A stretch of 64,000 nt of DNA from Arthrobacter sp. PGP41 (GTDB taxonomy: Bacteria; Actinomycetota; Actinomycetes; Actinomycetales; Micrococcaceae), in contig NZ_CP026514.1 in NCBI RefSeq assembly GCF_002953935.1, positions 682,001 to 746,000 of the forward strand, given 5' to 3'. A program made the translations under genes and the position numbers. Position 1 is the stretch's first letter. Every line of letters starts with the position of its first letter. Below the pieces are notes generated by a model. The model ran no database searches. It was not told the origin of the DNA and was given only the letters and a program-made list of their open reading frames with translations. This document shows, piece by piece, positions 9,513 through 17,086 of the stretch.

Positions 9513-9592
9513 CCACCGCCGGGACGTGCAAGGCGCCGGGTGTCCGTCCCACGGACGGATGCGTCCGGGGTGTTGGACATGCCGGGGTACGC

Positions 9593-9619
9593 AAAAGGCC
9601 CCGGTCCAGGACCGGGGCC
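9593..9619 (-). terminator. Terminator of tRNA-Ser(GCT)
   Basis: GC-rich inverted repeat with 11-nt arms (9597-9607 and 9609-9619), followed on the minus strand by TTTT. It lies just after the tRNA 3' end. Confidence 0.8.
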
Positions 9620-9624
9620 AAACG

Positions 9625-9712
9625 CGGAGACGGGGGGATTTGAACCCCCGGTGGAGTTGTGCCCCACACTTCATTAGCAGTGAAGCCCATTCGGCCGCTC
9701 TGGCACGTCTCC
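9625..9712 (-). tRNA. tRNA-Ser (anticodon GCT)
   Basis: An 88-nt type II tRNA with a long variable arm. The acceptor stem GGAGACG pairs with CGTCTCC (9712-9706 with 9632-9626), and the discriminator is G at 9625. The anticodon stem TTCA/TGAA flanks loop CTGCTAA, giving anticodon GCT for AGC/AGU codons. The T-arm GGGGG TTCAAAT CCCCC is perfect. CCA is not encoded. A terminator follows directly. Confidence 0.96.
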
Positions 9713-9782
9713 AATTGCTATTCCTAGCCCACCAAGGATACGCAGAACGGGGCATGCAGTGCAAAACGGGTCGCCCGGGCCT

Positions 9783-10337
9783 TCAGGGGACTCCCTGGTT
9801 GCCCGGTGAGCGCTTCACTGCGGGGGGCGGTCCGCCCCGGACCATCCTGATTTCGCGAAGGTCTTCCCACCCGGGAATCACGTCGGCGGCGCCGTCAGGT
9901 TCAAACCCGAAGTGCCGGTAGAAGCCAATGGCGCGCTGGTTGTCGGCGGCCACCCACAGGCTCGCCGCCTCATTGTCCAGCGCTGCCACCAGGAGGCGGC
10001 GGCCCAGGCCCAGCCCCTGGTGCGACGCCAGCAGGTACAGCCCCCACAGTTCCAGGTCGCCGGACGACGGCGGCGCAAAGCCGTGCGAAGCGGCCCCCGG
10101 CTCCCTGCGGATGCCGGCGAACCCGACTACCGTGCCGTCGTCGGACGCCACCCAGGCATGCGCGGGTTCCGCGGCCACCAGCAGGTGGCGCCACAGCGGC
10201 AGCCGCGAGCCGGTATTCTGCGAGGCCAGGAACCTGTCGGACAGCATTCCGCGGTAGGTCTCCTGCCAGCAGCGGACGTGGATCTCGGCCAGCCGCTCCA
10301 CGTCGGACGCCACCGCCCGCCGCACCTCGAGCGCCAT
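9783..10337 (-). CDS. GNAT-family N-acetyltransferase
   Basis: A 184-residue acyl-CoA-dependent acetyltransferase with unknown acceptor. The N-terminal GNAT pattern (VRRAVASDVERLAEIH) and the acetyl-CoA loop region (GLGLGRRLL, matching Q/RxxGxG/A) are visible, followed by ALDNEAASLWVAADNQRAIGFY, the usual end of the fold. The frame could begin at 10370, overlapping the peptidase gene by 31 bp. The ATG at 10337 starts directly after the peptidase stop and is preferred. The two genes are probably co-transcribed. Confidence 0.82.
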   Translation of the reverse strand: MALEVRRAVASDVERLAEIHVRCWQETYRGMLSDRFLASQNTGSRLPLWRHLLVAAEPAHAWVASDDGTVVGFAGIRREPGAASHGFAPPSSGDLELWGLYLLASHQGLGLGRRLLVAALDNEAASLWVAADNQRAIGFYRHFGFEPDGAADVIPGWEDLREIRMVRGGPPPAVKRSPGNQGVP

Positions 10338-10339
10338 CG

Positions 10340-12583
10340 TTACGTGGCCCCGCCAGCCAGCGCCTTCCACAGGAAGTGCTGGCTGCGGGCCTGCAGCGCC
10401 GCGGCCTGCCGGTTGTCCGAGGCGCCTGCGTGTCCGCCCTCCAGCGCCTCGTGGAACCAGACGTTGGGGATGCCCATGGCCAGCATGCGGGCTGCCATCT
10501 TGCGCGCCTGGACGGGGCCGACCCTGTCATCGGAGGTTGCCGTCCAGATGAACGTCTCCGGGTACTCCACCCCGTCCTTGAGCAAGTGGTAGGGGGAGAA
10601 AGTCCTGATGTACTCCCACTGCTCCGGGACGTCGGGGTCGCCGTACTCGGCGATCCAGGAGTGGCCGGCGGACAGCCTGGTGTAGCGGCGCATGTCCAGC
10701 AGCGGCACTCCGCAGGAAACGGCCCCGAAAAGCTCCGGGTACCGGGTCATCATGTTGCCCACCAGCAGGCCGCCGTTGGACCCGCCCACGCACCCCAGCC
10801 GCTCCCGCGACGTGACGCCACGGGAGATCAGGTCACGGGCAACGGCAGCGAAGTCCTGGTACGCCTTGTGCCGGTTCTCCTGCAACGCTGCCCGGTGCCA
10901 CGCGGGCCCGTATTCGCCGCCGCCACGGATGTTCGCCATCACGTACACGCCGCCGCGGGAGTGCGGTGCTTCCCCGTCCGCCCCTTGCGCGCCGGAGGTC
11001 CTGCGTTCCAGCCATGCCCTGCCGACGGTGCCGCTGTAGGCCGGTGTCCGGGAAACTTCGAATCCGCCGTAGCCGGAAAGCTGGGTGGGGTTCTCGCCGT
11101 CCAGTGGCAGGTCCCGGGAGGCAACCTGGAAGTAGGGAATCCGGGTTCCGTCGTCGGATACGGCGAAGTGCTGCTGCACTTCATAGTTACCGTCATCGAA
11201 GAACGACGGCGACGCCTTGACCACCGCGTGCCGGCTCACCACGCCGGGCGTACCGGACGCCGCACGCTCCAAGGTGCCGCGCAGCAGGGTGGTCGGGGTG
11301 GTGAAGCCCGTGGCGACGAGCCAGAAGTCGTTGCCCGCACCGCCGTCGGCCTCGTCTTCGTCGTCCACTGCGTAGGCGTTGACGTCATGCAGCGGCGGGC
11401 AGGCATCCAACGCCGACGACGCCCACGCAGCCTGGGCATTGTGCGTCGGCCGGGAGGGATCCAGCACCCGGATTTCGGAGGACACGTCCTTCAGGAGGTT
11501 CAACAGCAGGAAGTCCCGGGTCCAGCTCCAGGACTGCAGGGACGTATTCGCATCCGGGGTGAACAGCACGGCTATGTCCCGGGAGCCGGCCAGGTAATCC
11601 TCGAACCGGGCAGCGAGCAGCGAGCCTGCCGGGTACGTTGATGTGCCCAGCACCCAGTCCTGCCGGGGCCGGAACAGCACCCATTCCCGGTGCGCGCTGA
11701 CGTTTACATCGGTGGGGACGTCGATCTGGATCCAGGATCCTTCACGCAGCACCAGGTTCCTGCGGTTGAAGAAATCGATGTAGTCAACGGCGAAGGTGCG
11801 CTCAAAGCCCGGAGTGGAATCGTGAACAACCACGGCCATCATGTGCTGCTCGGGCACCTCGAACAGCCGCGGCGCTCCGGGCAGGGAATCCCCGCGTTTG
11901 AGCGTGACAGCCGTCCGGGCGTAGGAGGAGGCGGTCTTCGGCAGTCCGTCCGCCGTGGAGGCCACCAGCAGCGTGTCCGCGTCCAGCCAGGAAACGTGTC
12001 CCTTCGCCGTCGGCAGGTCAAAGCCGCCCTTCGCAGGGTCCACAAAGGCACGGGTCTCCACGTCGAATTCCCGGTACCGGTTGGCGTCGCCGCCGTCGGG
12101 GGAGAGGGCCAGCAGTGCATGCCGGTACGGTTCCCCGGAAGCGGGGCGCAGGAAGGTGGCGCCGTGGAAAACCCACTCCTGGCCCTCAGCTGCCGCCAGC
12201 GCATCGACGTCGAGCAGCACATCCCACTCGGGGGAATCCGTGCAGTAGCTCTCCCAGGTGGTGCGGCGCCACAGGCCCTTGGGGTTCTTCGCGTCCTTCC
12301 AGAAGTTGTAGTACCAGTCGCCGCGCTTGCCCACCATGGCGATCCGGTCCGTGGAGTCCAGCACCTCCAGGATGCTGCTTTCCAGCCCGGCGTAGTCCGC
12401 GTCCTCCAGGAGGTCCTCGGTGCGCGAATTCTGCTCCTTCACCCAGGCAAGCTGCTCCTCGCCGTAAATGTCCTCGAGCCAGGCGTTTTCGTCAGTGGGC
12501 TCGGGCGCGATGCCCTGCGGGTCGGTGCCGGAAGGGTTGCCGGAACCGGGGGCGGGCGCTGGATCAGCTTCAGTGGTGGTCAT
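10340..12583 (-). CDS. Prolyl oligopeptidase family serine peptidase (S9A)
   Basis: A 747-residue cytosolic-type peptidase, expected to cleave short peptides after proline. It has an N-terminal beta-propeller (about 70-480) and a C-terminal alpha/beta-hydrolase domain. The catalytic triad is readable: Ser in GGSNGG (about 603), Asp in SDDRVG (about 686) and His in GGHAGA (about 717). No signal peptide is present. The frame opens at 12877 inside the divergent gene; the ATG at 12583 gives a family-like start (NAWLEDIYG). It is divergent from the FAD/NAD-binding protein and probably co-transcribed with the GNAT gene. Confidence 0.92.
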   Translation of the reverse strand: MTTTEADPAPAPGSGNPSGTDPQGIAPEPTDENAWLEDIYGEEQLAWVKEQNSRTEDLLEDADYAGLESSILEVLDSTDRIAMVGKRGDWYYNFWKDAKNPKGLWRRTTWESYCTDSPEWDVLLDVDALAAAEGQEWVFHGATFLRPASGEPYRHALLALSPDGGDANRYREFDVETRAFVDPAKGGFDLPTAKGHVSWLDADTLLVASTADGLPKTASSYARTAVTLKRGDSLPGAPRLFEVPEQHMMAVVVHDSTPGFERTFAVDYIDFFNRRNLVLREGSWIQIDVPTDVNVSAHREWVLFRPRQDWVLGTSTYPAGSLLAARFEDYLAGSRDIAVLFTPDANTSLQSWSWTRDFLLLNLLKDVSSEIRVLDPSRPTHNAQAAWASSALDACPPLHDVNAYAVDDEDEADGGAGNDFWLVATGFTTPTTLLRGTLERAASGTPGVVSRHAVVKASPSFFDDGNYEVQQHFAVSDDGTRIPYFQVASRDLPLDGENPTQLSGYGGFEVSRTPAYSGTVGRAWLERRTSGAQGADGEAPHSRGGVYVMANIRGGGEYGPAWHRAALQENRHKAYQDFAAVARDLISRGVTSRERLGCVGGSNGGLLVGNMMTRYPELFGAVSCGVPLLDMRRYTRLSAGHSWIAEYGDPDVPEQWEYIRTFSPYHLLKDGVEYPETFIWTATSDDRVGPVQARKMAARMLAMGIPNVWFHEALEGGHAGASDNRQAAALQARSQHFLWKALAGGAT

Positions 12584-12655
12584 GCGCCCCATCCAAACAA
12601 CATCCGCGGACGGCTGGCAAGTCAAGCGTTCAGCGCACACTTTGTTTGCAGCCCG

Positions 12656-12668
12656 TACGCTGGATGGC
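12656..12668 (+). promoter_or_regulatory. Leaderless -10 element of the FAD/NAD-binding gene
   Basis: TACGCT at 12656-12661, then 7 nt, then GTG at 12669. The same TACGCT hexamer precedes the gene at 32619. Confidence 0.5.
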
Positions 12669-14609
12669 GTGGAAAAAACGCAGAGCATCCGGACCGCCAT
12701 CATCGGCGCAGGTCCGCGGGGCACCAGCGTGCTGGAACGCCTGCTTGCCCGCTGCGCCGCGCAGATCGCTTCCGGTGCAGGAACGGTGCGTCTCCACATC
12801 GATGTCATCGACCCCTTTCCGGCGGGCCCCGGGCACGTGTGGCAGCCGCAGCAGTCCCGGCTGTTCCTGATGAACACGCAATCCTTCTACCCCACGCTGA
12901 TCCCGGAGGCCCCTGACCTGGCGCCGCCGGTCGCAGGAACCACCTTCGACCAGTGGCGGGCCCGGCAGCAGCGCGACCCCTCGCCGTCCCTGGCCGAGGA
13001 CGAGCTCGCTGAACTGGCCGTCCTGGGCCCGAATGACTTTCCCAGCCGCGCCCTTTACGGCCGCTACCTCCGCAGCACGCTGGAGGAGCTGGCGTCCAAA
13101 GCGCCCGACGGCGTCACCATCGACTTCCACGAAACGTCGGCACAGTCCGTGCGCCCCGCGGGGGACGGAACGTTCGACGTCGGCCTGGCCACGGGAGAGA
13201 CGCTGAGCACCAACGCCGTGGTGCTTGCCTTGGGCCACGTCCCGTCCCGCCTGAACCCTGAGCAGCGCGAACTGCAGGCGTCGGCCAAGCGGTTGGGCCT
13301 CCAATACTTCCCGCCGGCTGTCCCTGCGGACGTGGACTGGTCCCTGGTTCCCGCAGGGGAGCCCGTCCTGGTCCGCGGCATGGGCCTGAACTTCTTCGAC
13401 ACCATGGTGCAGCTGACCGAGGGCCGCGGCGGAAAATTCGTCAGCAACGGAACGGTGCTCAGGTACGAGCCTTCGGGCCAGGAGCCGAGGATCATTGCTG
13501 CCTCCCGACGGGGCACGCCCTACCGGGCGAAGGCGGCCCTGAACGGCTACTACCCGGCGTCGGTAACCCTGCGCTACTTCACCGAAGCGGCGCTGGAACG
13601 ATTCCGCACGGCAGGAATCCGCCCGGCGTTCGACCACGATTTCTGGCCGCTCCTGCACCGTGACGCTTTGTGGGCGTATTACTCCACCCTGGTACGTTCC
13701 CAGCCGAACGCGGTACCGGATCCGGCGGCCTTCCTCGCCGCCCTGGATGAGGCGCTCCATCCGCACGCGCACAGTGCCGTGAACTGGGAAGACAGTGTGG
13801 AGAGCGTGCTGGCCGTGCACGTGGGGCCACGGCACCGGCTGGACCTGCCGGCGCTCGCCGCCCCCCTTGCCGGACGATCCTTTGCCTCACGCGCCGAACT
13901 CGATGCCGCCGTCGTGGACTATCTGCTGGATGACGCCCGCCGGTCCGCGCTCGGGGAGGATGACCCCGTGAAGATGGCCATCGGGGCACTCCACCACGGG
14001 CGTGCCGCGCTGAAGACAGCAGTGGCCGACGGCGGCATCACCGATGAATCCTGGGTGGCGGGACTGCGTGGCTGGTTCGAGTCGTTTGTGGAAGGACTCG
14101 CCAGCGGTCCTCCGGCCCTTCGCTCCGAGCAGCTTGCGGCGCTGGCCAGGGCAGGAGTGGTGAGCTTCGTAGGCCCGGACCCCAAGTTCGCAGTGGACCG
14201 GAAGAACGGCGCCTTCACGGCGTCGTCCCCCTGGGTGGCCGGAGCTCCGGTGGCTGCCCGGACCATGGTGGAGGCGCTCGCGCCCGGTAACCGGGTCTCG
14301 GCCAGTGATTCGCCGGTGCTGGAGCAGCTGCTGGCAGACGGCCTGGTGCGGCCGCGGCTCATGATGACGGTGGAGGGTGCCCCCGTGCAGTCCACCGGCC
14401 TGGACGTGGTGCCGCATCCCTACCGCCCGGTCGCAGCCAACGGCTCCGTGACCGGAGGCCTGTACGTGCTGGGGCTGCAGCTCTCATCCGTCCAGTGGGG
14501 CACCGCCATCGCCGCCGAGGCCGTCCAGCCCGGCGGGCCAAACTACCGCAGCGGCCAGCGGACCCTGCGCGACGCGGACGAGATCGCCGGGGCCATCCTG
14601 GCGCTGTAG
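12669..14609 (+). CDS. FAD/NAD(P)-binding domain protein
   Basis: A 646-residue soluble flavoprotein-like enzyme of unknown substrate. The N-terminal Rossmann motif IIGAGPRGTS (about residues 10-19) and an internal VLALGH segment are typical of the FAD-NAD(P)-binding family (NAD_binding_9 type) found beside amino-acid and secondary-metabolite genes in Actinobacteria. The frame begins at 12468 within the divergent peptidase gene. The GTG at 12669 is chosen because it starts directly before the Rossmann strand and has TACGCT 7 nt upstream. Nothing in the neighbourhood points to a pathway. Confidence 0.8.
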   Translation: MEKTQSIRTAIIGAGPRGTSVLERLLARCAAQIASGAGTVRLHIDVIDPFPAGPGHVWQPQQSRLFLMNTQSFYPTLIPEAPDLAPPVAGTTFDQWRARQQRDPSPSLAEDELAELAVLGPNDFPSRALYGRYLRSTLEELASKAPDGVTIDFHETSAQSVRPAGDGTFDVGLATGETLSTNAVVLALGHVPSRLNPEQRELQASAKRLGLQYFPPAVPADVDWSLVPAGEPVLVRGMGLNFFDTMVQLTEGRGGKFVSNGTVLRYEPSGQEPRIIAASRRGTPYRAKAALNGYYPASVTLRYFTEAALERFRTAGIRPAFDHDFWPLLHRDALWAYYSTLVRSQPNAVPDPAAFLAALDEALHPHAHSAVNWEDSVESVLAVHVGPRHRLDLPALAAPLAGRSFASRAELDAAVVDYLLDDARRSALGEDDPVKMAIGALHHGRAALKTAVADGGITDESWVAGLRGWFESFVEGLASGPPALRSEQLAALARAGVVSFVGPDPKFAVDRKNGAFTASSPWVAGAPVAARTMVEALAPGNRVSASDSPVLEQLLADGLVRPRLMMTVEGAPVQSTGLDVVPHPYRPVAANGSVTGGLYVLGLQLSSVQWGTAIAAEAVQPGGPNYRSGQRTLRDADEIAGAILAL

Positions 14610-14666
14610 CCGTCCAGCGGTTGCATCAGGCAGCCGGAACCCGGCGCCCGCGGGCCTTTGCAGGGC

Positions 14667-14712
14667 AAAAGAAAGGACCCCTGCCGGTCAGCATGCTGGC
14701 CGGCAGGGGTCC
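14667..14712 (-). terminator. Terminator of tRNA-Ser(TGA)
   Basis: Long hairpin (outer arms 14675-14687 and 14700-14712, with further pairing inside) followed on the minus strand by a T-rich run. It may also stop transcription from the gene ending at 14609. Confidence 0.8.
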
Positions 14713-14719
14713 TGTTTCG

Positions 14720-14807
14720 CGGAAGGTAAGAGATTCGAACTCTTGGTACGGGGTTACCGCACACTAGTTTTCAAGACTAGCTCCTTCGGCCGCTCGGACA
14801 ACCTTCC
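14720..14807 (-). tRNA. tRNA-Ser (anticodon TGA)
   Basis: An 88-nt type II tRNA. The acceptor stem GGAAGGT pairs with ACCTTCC (14807-14801 with 14727-14721), with discriminator G at 14720. The anticodon arm CTAGT-CTTGAAA-ACTAG gives anticodon TGA. A long variable arm and a T-arm AGAGTTCGAATCTCT are present. CCA is not encoded. No integrase or repeat of the tRNA end is seen nearby. Confidence 0.96.
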
Positions 14808-14914
14808 TCACCCAGTAGTGTTTCATAGGCACTTGCCTGCAACAAAACAGAACCCGGAAGGCGTCCGGTGCACACTGGTTGCACGCAGTATTCAGTCAGA
14901 AACGGGAGTGTTCC

Positions 14915-15898
14915 ATGAAAGCCGTCTACATTTCGGAGCCGGGCGGCCCGGAAGTTCTGGAGGTCCGCGAGGTGGAGGCCCCGGTACCGGGTACCGGAGA
15001 GGTGCTCATCGACGTCGTGGCTGCCGGCCTGAACCGGGCGGACGTGCAGCAGCGCAGGGGCTTCTACCCGCCGCCTCCCGGCGCATCGGAAATTCCCGGC
15101 CTTGAAGTATCCGGCCGGATCGCCGGGTTCGGTCCCGGCGTCACAAAGGCATTCTCCCTCGGTGACAAGGTGGTGGCGCTGCTGGCCGGCGGCGGGTACG
15201 CGCAGCAGGTGGCGGTCCCGGCCGAGCAGGTCCTTCGGGTGCCCGACGGCGTTGACCTGGTGACTGCGGCCGCCCTTCCCGAGGTTGCGGCCACTGTCTA
15301 CTCCAACCTGGTGATGACGGCCCAGCTGCAGGCGGGCGAGACCGTCCTGATCCACGGTGCAACGGGCGGGATCGGCACCATGGCCATCCAGCTCGCCAAG
15401 GCCCTCGGCGCCAGGGTTGCCGCAACTGCAGGATCCGACGAAAAAGTGAGCACGGCCAAAGCCTTCCTGGGGGCCGACATCGCCATCAACTACGCCGAGG
15501 AGGACTTTCCGGAAAGCCTTCGCCGCCAGAACGGGGGCAAGGGCGCCGACGTGATCCTCGACGTCGTGGGCGCCAAGTACCTGGCCCAAAATGTGGACGC
15601 GCTCGCTGACTACGGACGCCTGGTGGTGATCGGGCTGCAGGGCGGAACGAAGGGGGAGCTCGACCTGGGGCAGCTGCTGAAGAAGCGCGCCGCCGTCGTT
15701 GCCACCGCCCTGCGCCCACGCCCGGTAGCGGAAAAAGGCGCCATCATGAACGCCGTGCGCGACGCCGTGTGGCCGCTCGTCAGCGACGGATCGGTCAGGC
15801 CGCTGGTGGCAAAGACCTTCCCGCTGGACCAGGTGCGCGCCGCCCACCGGTATTTCGACACCGGCGACCACGTGGGGAAGGTCCTCCTGGTCATGTAG
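14915..15898 (+). CDS. NAD(P)H:quinone oxidoreductase, zinc-independent MDR family
   Basis: A 327-residue medium-chain reductase of the quinone-oxidoreductase/PIG3 type, which reduces quinones with NADPH. The N-terminal GroES-like domain begins MKAVYISEPGGPEVL and includes AAGLNRADVQQRRG. The nucleotide-binding fold has GATGGIGTMAIQLAK (about 147-161). The catalytic zinc ligands of alcohol dehydrogenases are absent, as expected for this subfamily. The ATG at 14915 follows GGGAG at a good distance; an upstream in-frame start at 14879 lacks one. The PadR regulator gene follows 51 bp later on the same strand, and may respond to compounds handled by this enzyme. Confidence 0.9.
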   Translation: MKAVYISEPGGPEVLEVREVEAPVPGTGEVLIDVVAAGLNRADVQQRRGFYPPPPGASEIPGLEVSGRIAGFGPGVTKAFSLGDKVVALLAGGGYAQQVAVPAEQVLRVPDGVDLVTAAALPEVAATVYSNLVMTAQLQAGETVLIHGATGGIGTMAIQLAKALGARVAATAGSDEKVSTAKAFLGADIAINYAEEDFPESLRRQNGGKGADVILDVVGAKYLAQNVDALADYGRLVVIGLQGGTKGELDLGQLLKKRAAVVATALRPRPVAEKGAIMNAVRDAVWPLVSDGSVRPLVAKTFPLDQVRAAHRYFDTGDHVGKVLLVM

Positions 15899-15949
15899 GT
15901 TCCGTACACCGATGCCCGCGCTACACGGACGCCAAGAACAAGGAACAGC

Positions 15950-16483
15950 ATGTCCATCCGCCACAGCCTCCTCGCCCTGCTGGAGGACCAGCCCCGCTAC
16001 GGCTACCAGCTGCGGATTGAATTCGAGAACCGCACCGGTGCCACCTGGCCGCTGAACATCGGGCAGGTGTACACCACGCTGGACCGGCTGGAACGGGATG
16101 CGCTGGTGGCCAGGGACGGCGACGACGGAAACGGCCATGTGGTGTACAGCATCACCCCAGCCGGCAAGGCCGAAATCCGGAACTGGTTCGCCGCCCCCGT
16201 GGAACGGAACAACCCGCCACGCAACGAGCTGGCCATCAAGCTGGCGCTGGCCGTCACCCTGCCCGGCGTCGACGTCAAGGCCATTATCCAGAGCCAGCGG
16301 CTGTCCTCCATGAAGTCCCTGCAGGACTATTCGAAGGCCCGCCGGGACACGGCGCTGAACCAGCGCGCGGGTGACATCGCATCGCTGCTGGTCCTGGACT
16401 CCCTCATATTCCAGGCGGAGGCGGAAGTCCGGTGGCTGGATCTGTGCGAGGCCAGGATGATCCAGCAGGGGCTGGCGAAATAA
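15950..16483 (+). CDS. PadR-family transcriptional regulator
   Basis: A 177-residue repressor-type protein. The first 80 residues are the PadR winged helix (LLALLEDQPRYGYQL, then GQVYTTLDRLERDALV and YSITPAGKAEI). The C-terminal half (LKAIIQSQR-type helices to the end) matches the PadR C-terminal dimerisation domain found in phenolic- and drug-responsive members. AAGGAA lies ahead of the start. It probably regulates itself and perhaps the adjacent quinone oxidoreductase; the ligand is unknown. Confidence 0.9.
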   Translation: MSIRHSLLALLEDQPRYGYQLRIEFENRTGATWPLNIGQVYTTLDRLERDALVARDGDDGNGHVVYSITPAGKAEIRNWFAAPVERNNPPRNELAIKLALAVTLPGVDVKAIIQSQRLSSMKSLQDYSKARRDTALNQRAGDIASLLVLDSLIFQAEAEVRWLDLCEARMIQQGLAK

Positions 16484-16577
16484 GTAACACAATTGGGTCT
16501 TTTTGAATGCCCCGGACAGGCATACCGTAAGTTCCACGAACCGTCCGGCCGGGCGGTGGAACAAACGGAGGAAGCTC

Positions 16578-16862
16578 ATGACAACGCACGTCGCCGACTG
16601 CAGCGTAACGAACTGTTCCTTTAACGACCACACCAACTGCAATGCCGCCGCCATCACGGTGGGCGGCGCCGAAAACCACGCACACTGCGCCACGTTCATC
16701 GAGACCGGAATCCATGGCGGACTGCCCAAGGTCCTTGCCGACGTCGGGGCGTGCCAGCGCTCCGAGTGCGTCCACAATGACCACCTGATGTGCAAGGCCG
16801 CAGAGGTCCACGTAGGCCCCGGCGCGGACAACGCTGACTGCCTCACCTACTCACACGCGTAG
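16578..16862 (+). CDS. Tandem DUF1540 cysteine-rich protein
   Basis: A 94-residue small soluble protein made of two DUF1540 units (about 7-44 and 59-93). Each unit has the same layout of four cysteines: CSVTNCSFNDHTNC..HCATF, then CQRSECVHNDHLMC..DCLTY. The pattern suggests metal binding, most plausibly Zn or Fe, but no function is established for the family. GGAGG lies 6 nt before the ATG at 16578; the frame opens earlier at 16503 without such a site. It is monocistronic and followed by a hairpin terminator. Confidence 0.85.
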   Translation: MTTHVADCSVTNCSFNDHTNCNAAAITVGGAENHAHCATFIETGIHGGLPKVLADVGACQRSECVHNDHLMCKAAEVHVGPGADNADCLTYSHA

Positions 16863-16890
16863 GGGCAGCTTTACGCTTTTCCCGCGAGCC

Positions 16891-16925
16891 AAGGCCTCCG
16901 CCCGGACCTTCCGGACGGGGGCCTT
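16891..16925 (+). terminator. Hairpin terminator after the DUF1540 gene
   Basis: A 15-bp stem (16891-16905 with 16911-16925, two G-U type mismatches) and a 5-nt loop. Only a weak T-rich tail follows. Confidence 0.55.
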
Positions 16926-17086
16926 CTCTGCGTTGGTGCAGGAACGGTGGCAGCCCGCTCCGGTCGTCGCCGCGTCCACTCCGCTCACCGCACGTTTCTG
17001 CGGCAGCTGGAAGAACGCCTCCGGATTATGACTCCGGCTTGGTAGGGTGCGTGACAGAAGACGCATAACAATCTCAAGGAGGAGAC

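Noticed and set aside
9501-9764. N-terminal extension of the MFS transporter frame through tRNA-Ser
   Set aside because: The frame crosses a complete tRNA gene and its terminator; the conserved protein starts at 9500.
12584-12877. 98-codon N-terminal extension of prolyl oligopeptidase
   Set aside because: It overlaps the 5' end of the divergent gene, lacks family similarity, and a good start occurs at 12583.
9593-14812. tRNA-Ser genes as ends of an integrated island
   Set aside because: No integrase, no repeat of the tRNA 3' ends and no shift in composition between or beside them.
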